Assembly (NCBI GenBank): GCA_011947345.1
Contig: JAAVTG010000386.1
Location: 1 to 27,015, forward strand
Direction: 5' to 3'
DNA: 27,015 bases
Source of the DNA: Phytophthora quininea
Lineage: Eukaryota; Oomycota; Peronosporomycetes; Peronosporales; Peronosporaceae
Shown here: in pieces, positions 10,405 through 19,600 of the stretch
Layout: every line of letters starts with the position of its first letter
Position numbering within the stretch: the first letter of the stretch is position 1
Made by a program: the position numbers and the translations under genes
The notes under the pieces: generated by a model
Databases searched by the model: none
What the model was told of the DNA's origin: nothing
What the model saw: only the letters and a program-made list of their open reading frames with translations

Positions 10405-11504
10405 CTCAAACTCAGGAAGAGCTTCGCCAATGAGCCTGACGAAGTTGACACCGTAGTTAGGGTGATATTTAGCTCTCCATGCACTGTGTATAGAGGCCAT
10501 CGTAACAACGATATCTTACATCAGGCACAGCAAGGCGTGATCATGGGAACTTGTGAAGAGACCGAGGGCTACAGAGTGTATCATCCGGAAGGACCGCGTG
10601 GGGATAACGACGCAGCATATAAAGAATATCCAAGCTCTGGACAGGGCTGAGAACAAGCAAGTGCAGTGGTTGTATTTCCAAGAGGAGGTCAGCGATGTCG
10701 CAGAAAAGCCACGGACGAAGGGGTGAGTGCCGCCAAGACGGTCGATACCGAGAGCGCGCGAGTCACGAGGTGGTGGTACAAAGAACCGAAAGAGACGCTC
10801 CAAGAAGGAGATCTGTCAGTGCGGGCGTCGCGTGACAATCTCGGTCGCACGAAAGGCTGTGAGTAAAGTGGATGAGTCCGCTCAGCAGGAGGAGACGACG
10901 GGAGACGTCGTTAACAGCGTGGCGGAGGTAGACCCGAAAAAACGATCGAGAGGCTATGCGTAGCCAACACTGCGAGCAATTGCAATAGGTTATGGCGGAA
11001 GAGCTGACAGCTCTGGATGAGAATAGCATGTGGGAAGTCGTACAACTGGGTGTTGGCAGCAACGACGAGTTGGCGTTGGAGCTAAAGAATGATTTTTGTG
11101 GCTTGAAGCATGCCGGACGTGTGTGGAACAAGTTGATGCAGTTTCGTGCAGACCCTCACCAACATGTGTGTACTTAAGTGGCAAAGTGGTGTTCGGCTGG
11201 TAGTGCGTGTCTATGTAGAGGACCCACTAGTGGCGAGAATGCAGCAAAGAGAGGTTGATTCTTTCTTCGGGGAGCTCGTGGAGTTCTCAATGATGAATAC
11301 GGTGGTTATGACAGTAAACGCCTTTTGGATAGGAGTGGAATGAAGTCCGAGGGGCTGAAGGTGGCGAGCTGTACATTGCTGCAGTAGGCGATATCGTCAC
11401 GGTATAGAAGTTTCAGTCGCTGGTTGCCAGCTTGATGCGGGTCTCGCGATGCACGACGCCCGACATCACTTTTGCTGTACACAAAGGTTTGTGGCGCACT
11501 CATA
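10405..11504 (+). pseudogene. Copia-2 integrase C-end, RT and start of RNase H
   Basis: Copia signatures in order over several frames: GRASPMSLTKLTP (integrase C-terminal part) with FSSPCTVYRG; QQGVIMGTCEETEGYRVY (from about 10530); TTQHIKNIQALDRAENKQVQ; then RT with MAEELTALDENSMWEVV (10992-11042). The reading then jumps to ELALELKNDFCGLKHAGRVW. About 100 residues normal between these blocks are missing, so RT has an internal deletion near 11045. After a frameshift near 11140 comes RLVVRVYVEDPLVARM, where the catalytic YVDD is YVED (11212-11223), and then MTVNAFWIGVE. SLVASLMRVSRCTTPDITFA (about 11416-11478) starts the RNase H region, which is cut at 11504 by the Tc1-like insertion and resumes at 14118. 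Confidence 0.88.
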
Positions 11505-11653
11505 TTGTAAATTCCGTCCCATTTTGCCAACAGAGGCCGATTCAGCCAATCTACCTGCTCCTCTAATTGGTCAATAATCTTGTAACCAAATTGAAGCAAA
11601 CATTGTGCATTAGAACTCGGACGTGATCGCGCTGCGTGCTGCTGCTGAAGGCC

Positions 11654-12684
11654 ATGGAGGAATCTGTAACGCAATACCACGCTCATCCTTACACAGTCTA
11701 CTACTGCCTACATGCGCACTTTGAAGGCGGATACTCGAGGTGTCATCCAGCCCACGTGTTTAATAAGAGCGACTGAACAATCAGCAATTGGATTAAAACT
11801 TACGAGACTACAGGTTCATTTGGACGCACCAGCAGATCTACAGAGAGGATATTCATGGAAGATCACCATCAATGGCTTCTTAATTTATATCAAGAACACC
11901 CGCTGGCTTACTTGGACGAGGCTCAAGAAGAGTTTTGGAGAGTACATTGGATTGCAATCTCATAAACCTCGGAGTAGCGAATTATTCACGCTCATGGATT
12001 GACTTGGAAAGTATTAGAGCGCCGAGCGATGCATATCAAGGAGCGCGGCATCTTCCGCTTCACCGAGTTAGAACGGCGTATTGACTGGTGCCATCGAAAC
12101 CTGGTGTTTTTTGGACGAAGTATCTTTTGACAACCGCGGAATGATACGGGACTGAGGATATGCAGTTCGAGGGAAAAAAGGTGGCGATTCGAGCAGACTT
12201 CGAGCGCAAACCAGGGATTTCGATACTGGCACTTACTGGCGTGAATGGCATCCTGGATTATTTTAACACTGACGGCACCTTCGATCGCGTGGAGTTCACT
12301 AAGTGCTGCTTACAGTTCGGACATTCTGAACGGAGTCCCGTTCGTCAGTACCCTGGGCTAAATTCCGTCTGGATATTGGATGGCGCAACTATCCATCGTC
12401 ACCCAGAGATAATTAACTATCTCCGCAGCGTTGGTGTTGTTCCCATTTTTCTCCCAGCGTACTTCCCCTACTTCTATCCAATCGAGTCGTCGTTTAAATC
12501 CCATTATGCCGAAACCAGCAGAAGAGATTTATTACCATTCGTGGTCGAGATATTTCGACGCTTTCAAGACTTCAAGATGAACAAGGTCTTTAAACATTGT
12601 GGTTGGAAAATTCAAGGCGTGTTTGATCCCATCAAGCCACTATCAGCCGAGAGAAGAGACCAGCTTGAGAGTAGAGTAAAGTAA
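11654..12684 (+). pseudogene. Tc1/mariner-like transposase, DD34E, broken
   Basis: It starts at ATG 11654 (MEESVTQYHAHPYTVYYCL). The N-terminal helix-turn-helix part reads HAHFEGGYSRCHPAHVFNKS and SNWIKTYETTGSFGRT. A second DNA-binding part follows: QWLLNLYQEHPLAYLDEAQ and HGLTWKVLERRAMHIKERG. The catalytic domain shows LDEVSFDNRGM (first Asp 12114-12116), WILDGATIHRH (second Asp 12379-12381) and FYPIESSF (Glu 12484-12486). Thirty-four residues separate the second Asp from Glu, the Tc1 value. It ends at TAA 12682-12684. Lesions: TGA 11774, TAA 11963, TAG 11975, TGA 12153, a +1 shift at a T6 run (12107-12112) and a second at an A6 run (12174-12179). Residues after the Glu appear shortened. The last 174 codons are uninterrupted. 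Confidence 0.9.
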
Positions 12685-12744
12685 ACGCAAGATGAATTAG
12701 GCTTTTCGGACGTATCGAACCCAATGGTGCAGCGAGTTTCATCA

Positions 12745-13857
12745 CTACTCGGCATGTTCTGTATCTTCCACGTTCTCGATCAGCAGCAGAGAGACAATCA
12801 CCGAACTAGCAGGCGGTGGGAGAAGGTCACGAATAAACCCTTCGATTATGGATTTGCGCATCTCCAAATGCCTCTTATATTCCTGAAGGCGTAGTTTGAA
12901 GCACTCAAACTCCTCGTACAACTCCTCGTAGTCCGCAATACAGCCAAGCACGCACTCCATCACCGCATTTGCTGATCCCGTTACACTTGAAACATGTTAT
13001 TCCAGCTGGGTACCAAACGGACGCAGCAAATTGGCTCCCACGTGGAGCGATCGAGATTTCTCATGGTATGGTTTGCCCACATTCTCCAAACGACATTTTC
13101 CGCGCGAAACGTCCTCCCCAGCGTGTTTCTAATCTCGTGATGGGCTCATGCACAGATATATCGGATGATGCTCCTGATCGATCGCGCTGTTGTGGTATGA
13201 TGACGGTTGACATGAACTCTTCGTGGTCTCGATCATTCGCAATTGCCATACCGTACACGTAAATGATGAGAACGATGGTCTCACCACGCATTTTCACTAG
13301 CCACTGCTTCCAGGCATGGTCCGATTTTGTTGAATCCACGGTGTGCTTTCTAAATTTGCACTGCATCATCTTGTCCAAGCCTTCAACTGTTATCGATTCC
13401 TCCTGTTTCTCCCAATTTCACATCTGGACCTTTTACATGTTCTTGGGACTCGTGGCAAAGCGTGGTCTTGATGTCGTCAATGAAATACCCCCTCGTCACA
13501 AAATCTGGTAGCGTTTCCGCCGACGTATCGCGTTGTGAAACTGTGGTCTTTAGAATTGAGCGCCCAAGTAGCTGGTGGCGGCCCGTAGTTGTTGCGGCTT
13601 CTGATGATGTTGCATCTCTTGGAGAGATTGGAGATACTGCATTCTCTCTTGGCAGTGCAACATGTTGTCCTGAGGAACTGGTCTGCGCCGTCGACGACCG
13701 GGATCTCACGTTCGTCGAGTTTGCATGTGCGAGGACTGGATGATGGGCTGGTTAGCTCTGAGGCGGCGTGGGGACTTCGAGGCCGAGAGGACTTGTGCGT
13801 GTCGGTGTCCGACCACACGGGCTGGATATAGCGACACACGTGTGTAGCTGCGATCAC
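12745..13857 (-). pseudogene. Unrecognised minus-strand coding tract inside the Tc1-like element
   Basis: Three minus-strand stretches in different frames look protein-like and follow each other. 13857-13383 is Ser/Thr-rich and ends in PDFVTRGYFIDDIKTTLCHE. 13378-13061 reads DHAWKQWLVKMRGETIVLII, then DHEEFMSTVIIPQQRDRSGA and ITRLETRWGGRFARKM. 12963-12745 reads CIADYEELYEEFECFKLRLQ, then RKSIIEGFIRDLLPPPASSV, ending ENVEDTEHAE, and has a heptad-like helical pattern suggesting a coiled coil. I do not recognise the family and name no function. It lies wholly within the Tc1-like element, convergent with the transposase, 60 bp from its stop. It could be an accessory protein of the element, a captured gene or a separate older insertion. 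At least two frameshifts break it. Confidence 0.45.
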
Positions 13858-13860
13858 TTG

Positions 13861-13969
13861 AGAGCTACGAGTCGCCGGAGATCGTCTGACTTGTGGCGAT
13901 CGTCTGGCTGCCGGGAATGATCGATTGCTTGTGAGTGCCTTGTGACTGGAGAGCTGCCGGTCGCCGGAG
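13861..13969. repeat. Short degenerate direct repeats
   Basis: A 20-base word, GAGCTACGAGTCGCCGGAGA (13861-13880), recurs at 13950-13969 with 17 of 20 bases identical, 89 bp apart. GATCGTCTG occurs at 13879-13887 and 13897-13905. They lie between the minus-strand tract and the right end of the Tc1-like element, where subterminal transposase-binding repeats could be expected, though there is no direct evidence for this. Confidence 0.45.
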
Positions 13970-14070
13970 AGCGCTGCATCGGCTTGGCGGGCTTGACAGC
14001 AAGGCAGGTCTCTTCAATCGAATATTATATTCCTTATATGGAGTTGGGTGATTGGCTGTCGATTTGGTTC

Positions 14071-14091
14071 GGTCGATTCAACTAATCGACC
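14071..14091. repeat. 21-bp perfect palindrome in the right end of the Tc1-like element
   Basis: GGTCGATT (14071-14078), CAACT, AATCGACC (14084-14091). Removing these 21 bp would place the conserved CAGCCAATC word at 38 bp from the right end, exactly as at the left end, so the palindrome looks like a later insertion or snap-back duplication inside one terminal repeat. Confidence 0.6.
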
Positions 14092-14117
14092 ACATAAATT
14101 TTAAGTAGAGCGCGCAA

Positions 14118-14689
14118 TACCCCCACGGTAAACAATTGAAAGTTAGCAAACAGGACCTTACGGTATCTCGCGGGGACGAAGGAGCTGCTGTTTCTTATGC
14201 GTTTCAACCTAGCTTCAGATGAGCCGCTGAAAAGTATTTTTACAAAGACGCCGATTTTCCGGTTGGATAATAGCGACGGGAAGTTGGTCACAAGACGCTT
14301 GGTGATGGTGGATGGTATGCCGGTGAACTGGAGCTTCAAGAAACGAGGCTGTGTTTCGCTTTACCACGGAAGCGGAGTACGCCGGGGCTGCTGTTCCAGC
14401 GACGGAGCTGCTGGTAGTGCGGGGATTGCTCGGGGAGTTGAAGTCGAGCATACAAAGCCAATTCCGCTGCGTGCAGATAATTAAGCAGCCTTAAGAATCC
14501 CGACGGAGAAACCATGTTCGCAAAATCAAAACATGGTGGCGTGCGGGTTAAATTCGTTGGCACCATATGCAAATAGGTGTGCTGAAGTCTGAGTATCGAG
14601 AGAGCTTGACCATGACCATAGACTGGATGGTAAAGGTGCATAATGCACCTAGATTAGCAGGTCTGCGTGCCTTGATAAAGCTACATTAG
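14118..14689 (+). pseudogene. Copia-2 RNase H and polyprotein end
   Basis: This resumes the frame broken at 11504. PTVNN, an in-frame TGA, then KLANRTLRYLAGTKELL and a stretch around 14232-14270 where KDADF appears in a shifted frame (expected TDADF, with the first two metal-binding Asp residues of RNase H). LVMVDGMPVNWSFKKRGCVS follows, then PIPLRADN. In other frames come VLKSEYRESLTMTIDWMVKV and APRLAGLRALIKLH with stop 14687-14689. That last block is the normal C-terminal end of this Copia family. At least three frameshifts are present. It is followed within 12 bases by minus-strand Copia sequence, so no LTR follows it. Confidence 0.85.
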
Positions 14690-14694
14690 CTCTG

Positions 14695-16096
14695 AGGACT
14701 GAGAGCAGCGCTGCAGGCAAAACGCTTATCAAAGAACACGAGAAAGTGATTGAACGGCTTCGCTGAAGCAACTTCAGCGTGTCCATGGCGCGGGTAAAAG
14801 ATGCGTCAGCGAAGTAATTTGGTCCGCGCCAGGAACACTATGCAGTAGTTGCTCATGTAACGGTTGTTGAGACAATCTCGCGGTGTCATCAGGACTTTCA
14901 GGCCCGAGCAAATGACGCCCCCAATGCTAGTGCTTGGCTGTGTCCTTGCCCAACTCTTCGACTGTTTCCCTGTGCACAAGTCAAACAGATCACCATATTT
15001 CTGTCCGTCAGCTGAGTGTGTGAGCTTGGATTCTTTGCAAAGCGTTCAATTGAACCGTAATGCAGGTGTCTGAAACGCCAATAGAAGTAATTACGCGAAT
15101 CATTCTGCACGATGCTCACCACCCTATCCGCCTCCGTTATCGTCTTCATCCAGAGCAGCCATGATTACCTCTGAGGGAAGTCCAGGCCATATCTTTACCG
15201 TTCCAGACATTACCAGCACATTCCGACACACCTGCACAGCGAACGCTACTAGCCCTACGTTTCTGGCCATCACCACTCGTTGTCCATCCTTCTCAGTTAG
15301 CGTGTAAACCTTCTTCTTCAGTTGGCCGTCTGATCTCTGAAGCTGTGGACCACATTCTTCACAAAGTAGACATCTCCGAGCCTGACAGTTTGCACCACGC
15401 CACAACGGGTGACTCACACCGTCACTTCCCTCTTCATGCTCACTACGAGCGGCTCGCCGTTCAGTTGCATGCAGTGGTTGTCGCACTGCACGACGTCTTC
15501 AAGTGAGGATGCATCGATCACCAGGTGCTGAGTGGGTCCACTTTCAAGGATCCACAATCCATCGGACTAGTTCGACATTTTGTTCACCGCCAGCGTGATA
15601 TTTGCCACCTTGTTCCCAGCTTTAAAGCGATTAGGACACGCCAAGCGCAGGTGTCCAACCTCAACACAAACATAAGCACTTCTAGAGTCTTCATCCGCTG
15701 CTCGCTCCCAGCAATAGCCACCTCATGCCTGGCGTTCTTGTGATTGAACAGCTCCAGTTCCCAGCCTAGGCGAAGTGTGCCAAGTCTTCCGCCTGTTGTA
15801 AGTCGTCCATCCTGGCCCTGTCGACCTTCGCCATGAGCGCCATCCGCCGGTCCACCAATGGGGTTGGTGAGGCAGAAAACTGCTTGAGTAGAAGATAGCA
15901 AATTGCAAAGTGAGATTAGCCGTCGGTTAAAATCCTCCAGACTGCGCGTCCGAGGGCGCTCACGATGCCCCCAAGGAGCATCTCTGGTGCCTGATCTCAA
16001 GTGTGACGATGTGAATTGTGTTTTCTCTATGGATCGCACTGTGGAGAGTTTACATATGGAGTTTACTATAGAGCTGGTGTTGGATATTACGTTCAA
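14695..16096 (-). pseudogene. Copia gag, protease and integrase N-part (Copia-3; same family as Copia-2)
   Basis: Read from right to left. Gag part: LVDRRMALMAKVDRARMDDL and QQAEDLAHFA, then the knuckle CVEVGHLRLAC (15636-15668), which keeps C-x4-H-x4-C but lacks the first Cys. Protease: SDGLWILESGPTQHLV, in which the active-site Asp is Glu (codon 15543-15545), then MQLNGEPLVVSMKREVTV and VRLGDVYFVKNVVHSF. Pre-integrase: KKKVYTLTEKDGQRVVMARN and PGLPSEVIMAALDEDD. Integrase: HLHYGSIERFAKNPSS and VICLTCAQGN (zinc-binding part), then SIGGVICSGLKVLM, where the first catalytic Asp seems replaced by Gly (14902-14904), and NHFLVFFDKRFACSAAL, which breaks off near 14695. Stops and frameshifts occur throughout. 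RT and RNase H are absent on this strand. Confidence 0.85.
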
Positions 16097-16127
16097 GAGA
16101 TGAAGAAGTGTGCGATAAAACGTGTCA

Positions 16128-16610
16128 CTTGGGAGAAGGCGGGAGTGTGCTGTCCTACCAAGGATGAGCCCTCAAGACCAGGAAGTGCGACCAAGAAAAT
16201 GTGTTCTTGAAAGGCACGCCCAAGAAATGGCGCGTCCTTGGAATGCGCGCTGAAGGAATCTCCGCTCTTGGAATGTACGCCCAAGGGCACATTGCCTTGA
16301 GCATGAGTGCACGTTACGTCCTGGTCACCCCTCGTTAAACAGGTCGCCAAGAACCAAGGTACAAATTGCCGCAGTGAAATGTATTCCTGTGTGCAACCGG
16401 TCTCGCCTTGGCTAACCTCACGATATGTGAGGGAAGGACCTGTAAATCCCCAAGCTGCCCAAGTGACCCAAGAAGCACAGCTGCCGCCCAAGACCCAGGA
16501 AGTTCTTGGATGAACATTCCAAGGGTATATTTCTTGGGCTGCCATTTCTTCGATGGAGATTCTCTTAGATGGAGATTTCTTCGATGAAGATTTTCTCTTG
16601 GACGTGGATT
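16128..16610. repeat. Decayed ~30-bp minisatellite rich in CCAAG/CTTGG
   Basis: About 19 copies of CCAAG or its complement CTTGG lie in 480 bp, where about one would be expected by chance. The clearest units are 30 bp long: 16202-16231, 16232-16261 and 16262-16291, sharing the pattern CTTGGAATGnrCGCCCAAGG; fainter units flank them (16142-16201, 16292-16320). The repeat unit is 30 bp, so translation gives a 10-residue repeat (SLECALKESP, LLECTPKGTL). Beyond 16330 the spacing becomes irregular. A minus frame over 16093-16617 is open for 174 codons but is Ser/Lys/Trp-rich and looks like a by-product of the repeat. Further CCAAGAA words occur at 17281 and 17469. Confidence 0.6.
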
Positions 16611-19600
16611 CCGGCACTTAGCGAAAATTCGCATTCACCATGAACCCAGTGGTTTGTACCCAGAATGTTTACGCTACAGATGATTTGAAGAGCGGCAAAC
16701 CCACGATAAGTGGCCGTCATCAAGTCAAGCATACTAAGATCAAGACTAATTCGTATCCTAATGATTGCGCCTAAGATCTGCGGAAGAGCTGGCTATAAGA
16801 GATATCAATCAGAGAGTTCTTTTGCCCTGTACTGCACAAGCGCCAGTTGGTGCTCTATGCGTGTTAGTGCTAAGGTGACCTGCTGCTCCCCACCTGTTTA
16901 TAAAGTTCAATTGGGAGGGAGTCTAGGCGCCCTGACAATTTCGTTTACTAGTTGGGCATCTGTCTTGCAGGCCAACCCATTTCATATTAAAACTACGCTC
17001 AAGCGGCTGGATAGCAGTCGCCGCCTGTTGCTTTGAGACTGCGTCTTATAACATTTTGTATGGGGATTTGTATTGACTGATTTGTGTATTCCTTCGATTG
17101 AAGGTGGTGCGCGTTCGTTGAACCAAGTCCGAGAATTTCCGAGTGTCTTGGGCGTTGGATTGAACCTGGTGTGAGACCCCCGACCAAGGGTCTATAAGAA
17201 TAAGTGTCGGTTGTATATTTGCATAATGATCTCTCTGTATATTGATTATCTGTGGTTGCTAGTTCTACTTAAACTTACAGTCCAAGAACCCCGTCTCTTC
17301 AACTGCCGCCCAAGAAAAGTGGGCTGCAGGGGAACGAATTGTGGGCAAACTAATCCATCTAACACTCTTTTGTGTCTTTGACTGTGAAAGGCCATCCGGT
17401 AGATTAAACGCGGAATCCAAGGGTCGAACCTACAGGGATTCACGAGGTGCACACGCCAATCCTTCAACGGCAGTTCCAAGAACCGCTGCTGAAGGAGTAC
17501 GCAACTGATCTCGGTTCACCAAGATCCTGGCCACGTTGCCACAACTCGCGCTGTGCAACAACCACCCCTTGGACGGAAAAGATCACCAGAGTTCCGCCAT
17601 GCCCTCGCGCCACCATGAAACTCCCAGAAAGTCGTGTCACTCACGGATTACGCGAGTCCATCGCCGTCCGCCACATGCGTTGCTTGTTCTTACTGCACTA
17701 AATTCAACTATGCGTATTAACCGGTGTTATTCAGCACTAGGTAGTCACCTCCGCTTCCTTACACATGTCGAGAGATCGACCAAGTACATGCAATTCCCTT
17801 GTCATTTACACTTGGCGTCCTTCTGTGCTGTGAACAGCTTTATGGCCTGTGCTGGGTCAACGTTTGTCTTAACGTTTTGAGCATTCGCTCCGTGACATAC
17901 TGGATCATCGGCAACTGTGTCACCCACGCCGCAACGTACCTGTTTTACTTCTCGACCGTACCAAACAAACAGTGCCCCCAGGAGATCGATCTTGGCGTCT
18001 GTCAGTTATGCGAATCCACACGTCGGCTGCGCCAATGCTACCTGACTTTCGAGTCGTGTTTCCGTTTCAGAAAGCCGGACCCGAGTCACACAAACAGCTC
18101 CTTTCCTTTAAATGATTTAATCGCCAGCTTCTTGTGACGGACATCCGGATGTCGCATCGTCTGCTGATGTTGAAATTCTCTGGTTTCTGCCCGCGCTGAG
18201 ACACTGGCGCTACCGGTGTGTGTGCTTCATGCTCTCGGGATGTCATTGCCAGAATGCTGTTGTCCGAAATACCGCGGCGCCACCACTAGTTTCTTCGGCC
18301 TTGCCGTGAGTGGCGCGTGGAGCGCCCTGCCAAGTGAGTATATGCTCATTCTTCCGCGTCTGAGGTTAGACGCAAAGAGGCTGGAGTACAAGGACGACGT
18401 CATCGAGTGGTCCGTGCGCGTGCCTCGTCTAGTTGTCCAACCGCTTCTCGAGTTTGTCTTGAGGTGCCTTGAGATTGACTTGCGCCTTCTTAAGTCGCCT
18501 CAGTCAGCCTTGCAGGATTACCTCCCATCACTGGCGTATGAACACCGGTGGTGTTGTTATCACTCCTTTCCTGAGTGACAGCTGTGCCTAAGTCTTTGTG
18601 TCACCGACCATGCCAATCCGTGCGCGACTGGCAACGGGGTCTGTTAATGTTTGCGCTGGTGCACCAGGACCGCTGATCCCATCGGTGACTTGGTTCATCT
18701 AGGCTCAAAAGTGAGAGTGATTTGCTGCTCCATTCTAAATACTTGCTCCCCACTCACAGATCTACAGGCAATCGCAGCTGTGCGGCTCATCCCATCGCTG
18801 TTCCATCCCCACACTGGACCACAGGTTTTAATACATAAATTAACATTGCGGGAATTCCACCCATACCGTAGGGACACCACTTTGCAGCACTATATTTTCC
18901 TTCAGCTGCCGCGTTCTCGATGCTGCGTCCAGCATGTTCCACATTTACATGGTTGTGGTGACCTTAATCACTACTGTCCACATCCGAGATGATGTTGGTC
19001 GGAAATTTGCCGCAACCATGATCTCGCTCGATTTTATCACTTTTCTACCATCCCCCAGCCAGATTATAGTAACAGTGGGGGAGGGGGTAGCGCGAGTCGC
19101 CAGACTAAGCTCGTTTTTGCCACCAACAGCGTCGCCTTGGCTAATTTCGGCGACTAGCGTCCTTGTGTAGTGCAACCGCATCCTAGGAGCTGCTCAACCA
19201 CCCATTCCCGTAATATTGCCGCAGATGTATTCGTATCTATAATGGATGTTGCTACACAAGCATTGTTTTTGCATGTGATCATTGATGATGGCGAATCTGT
19301 CAATGTTTTGGCGATGTTCCACCAAATCCTCCGCCGTGCAATTTCCTTATTGTTGTAAGCAGGTTCCATATAACTCCAACACTCGCAACTCGTAGGAAGT
19401 CAACTTGTTGGGACGACTTTCTCCTGGCTTTTGCTTCTGTTGTGTGGTCTCGTCGCTGATCTCTTAATCCAGGAGGTGCCAATACTTCTTTTCCAACCGG
19501 AAATCGCCACGTAATGGATACAGGCCCACTCAGGATGGTCTGATCGTGGTCGGAGCATTGCCAGCTTGACCTCCAGCGTGTCGTTTTTTTAACGTGGGAC

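Larger units (their letters stand above)
11505..14117 (+). mobile_element. Tc1/mariner-like DD34E element inserted in Copia-2
   Basis: The Copia-2 reading stops at 11500-11504 (codons ACT CAT then A) and resumes exactly at 14118 with TACCCCCACGG. Joining across a duplicated TA (11503-11504 and 14118-14119) gives THTPTV, fitting the THAPTV block expected there. The element is thus 2,613 bp with a TA target duplication, as Tc1/mariner elements make. Both ends start TTG when read inward (TTGTAAATTCC on the left, TTGCGCGCTC on the right). CAGCCAATC lies 38 bp in from the left end (11543-11551), and its reverse complement lies at 14050-14058, 59 bp in from the right end. The terminal repeats are otherwise poorly matched. 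It holds a plus-strand transposase pseudogene and a minus-strand coding tract. Confidence 0.82.

Noticed and set aside
13262..13743. Plus-strand frames across 13262-13743
   Set aside because: They oppose the more protein-like minus-strand tract and show no motif.
16093..16617. 174-codon minus-strand open frame
   Set aside because: It overlaps the CCAAG/CTTGG tandem repeat, which removes stops from one frame. Composition is odd and no motif is present.
17799..18137. Cys-rich 112-codon plus-strand frame, considered as a secreted effector
   Set aside because: There is no credible signal peptide at the start, no RXLR-EER or LFLAK-like motif, and the Cys spacing matches nothing I know.
18216..18578. 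120-codon plus-strand frame rich in Leu/Arg
   Set aside because: No recognisable domain and no coding neighbours; chance length.
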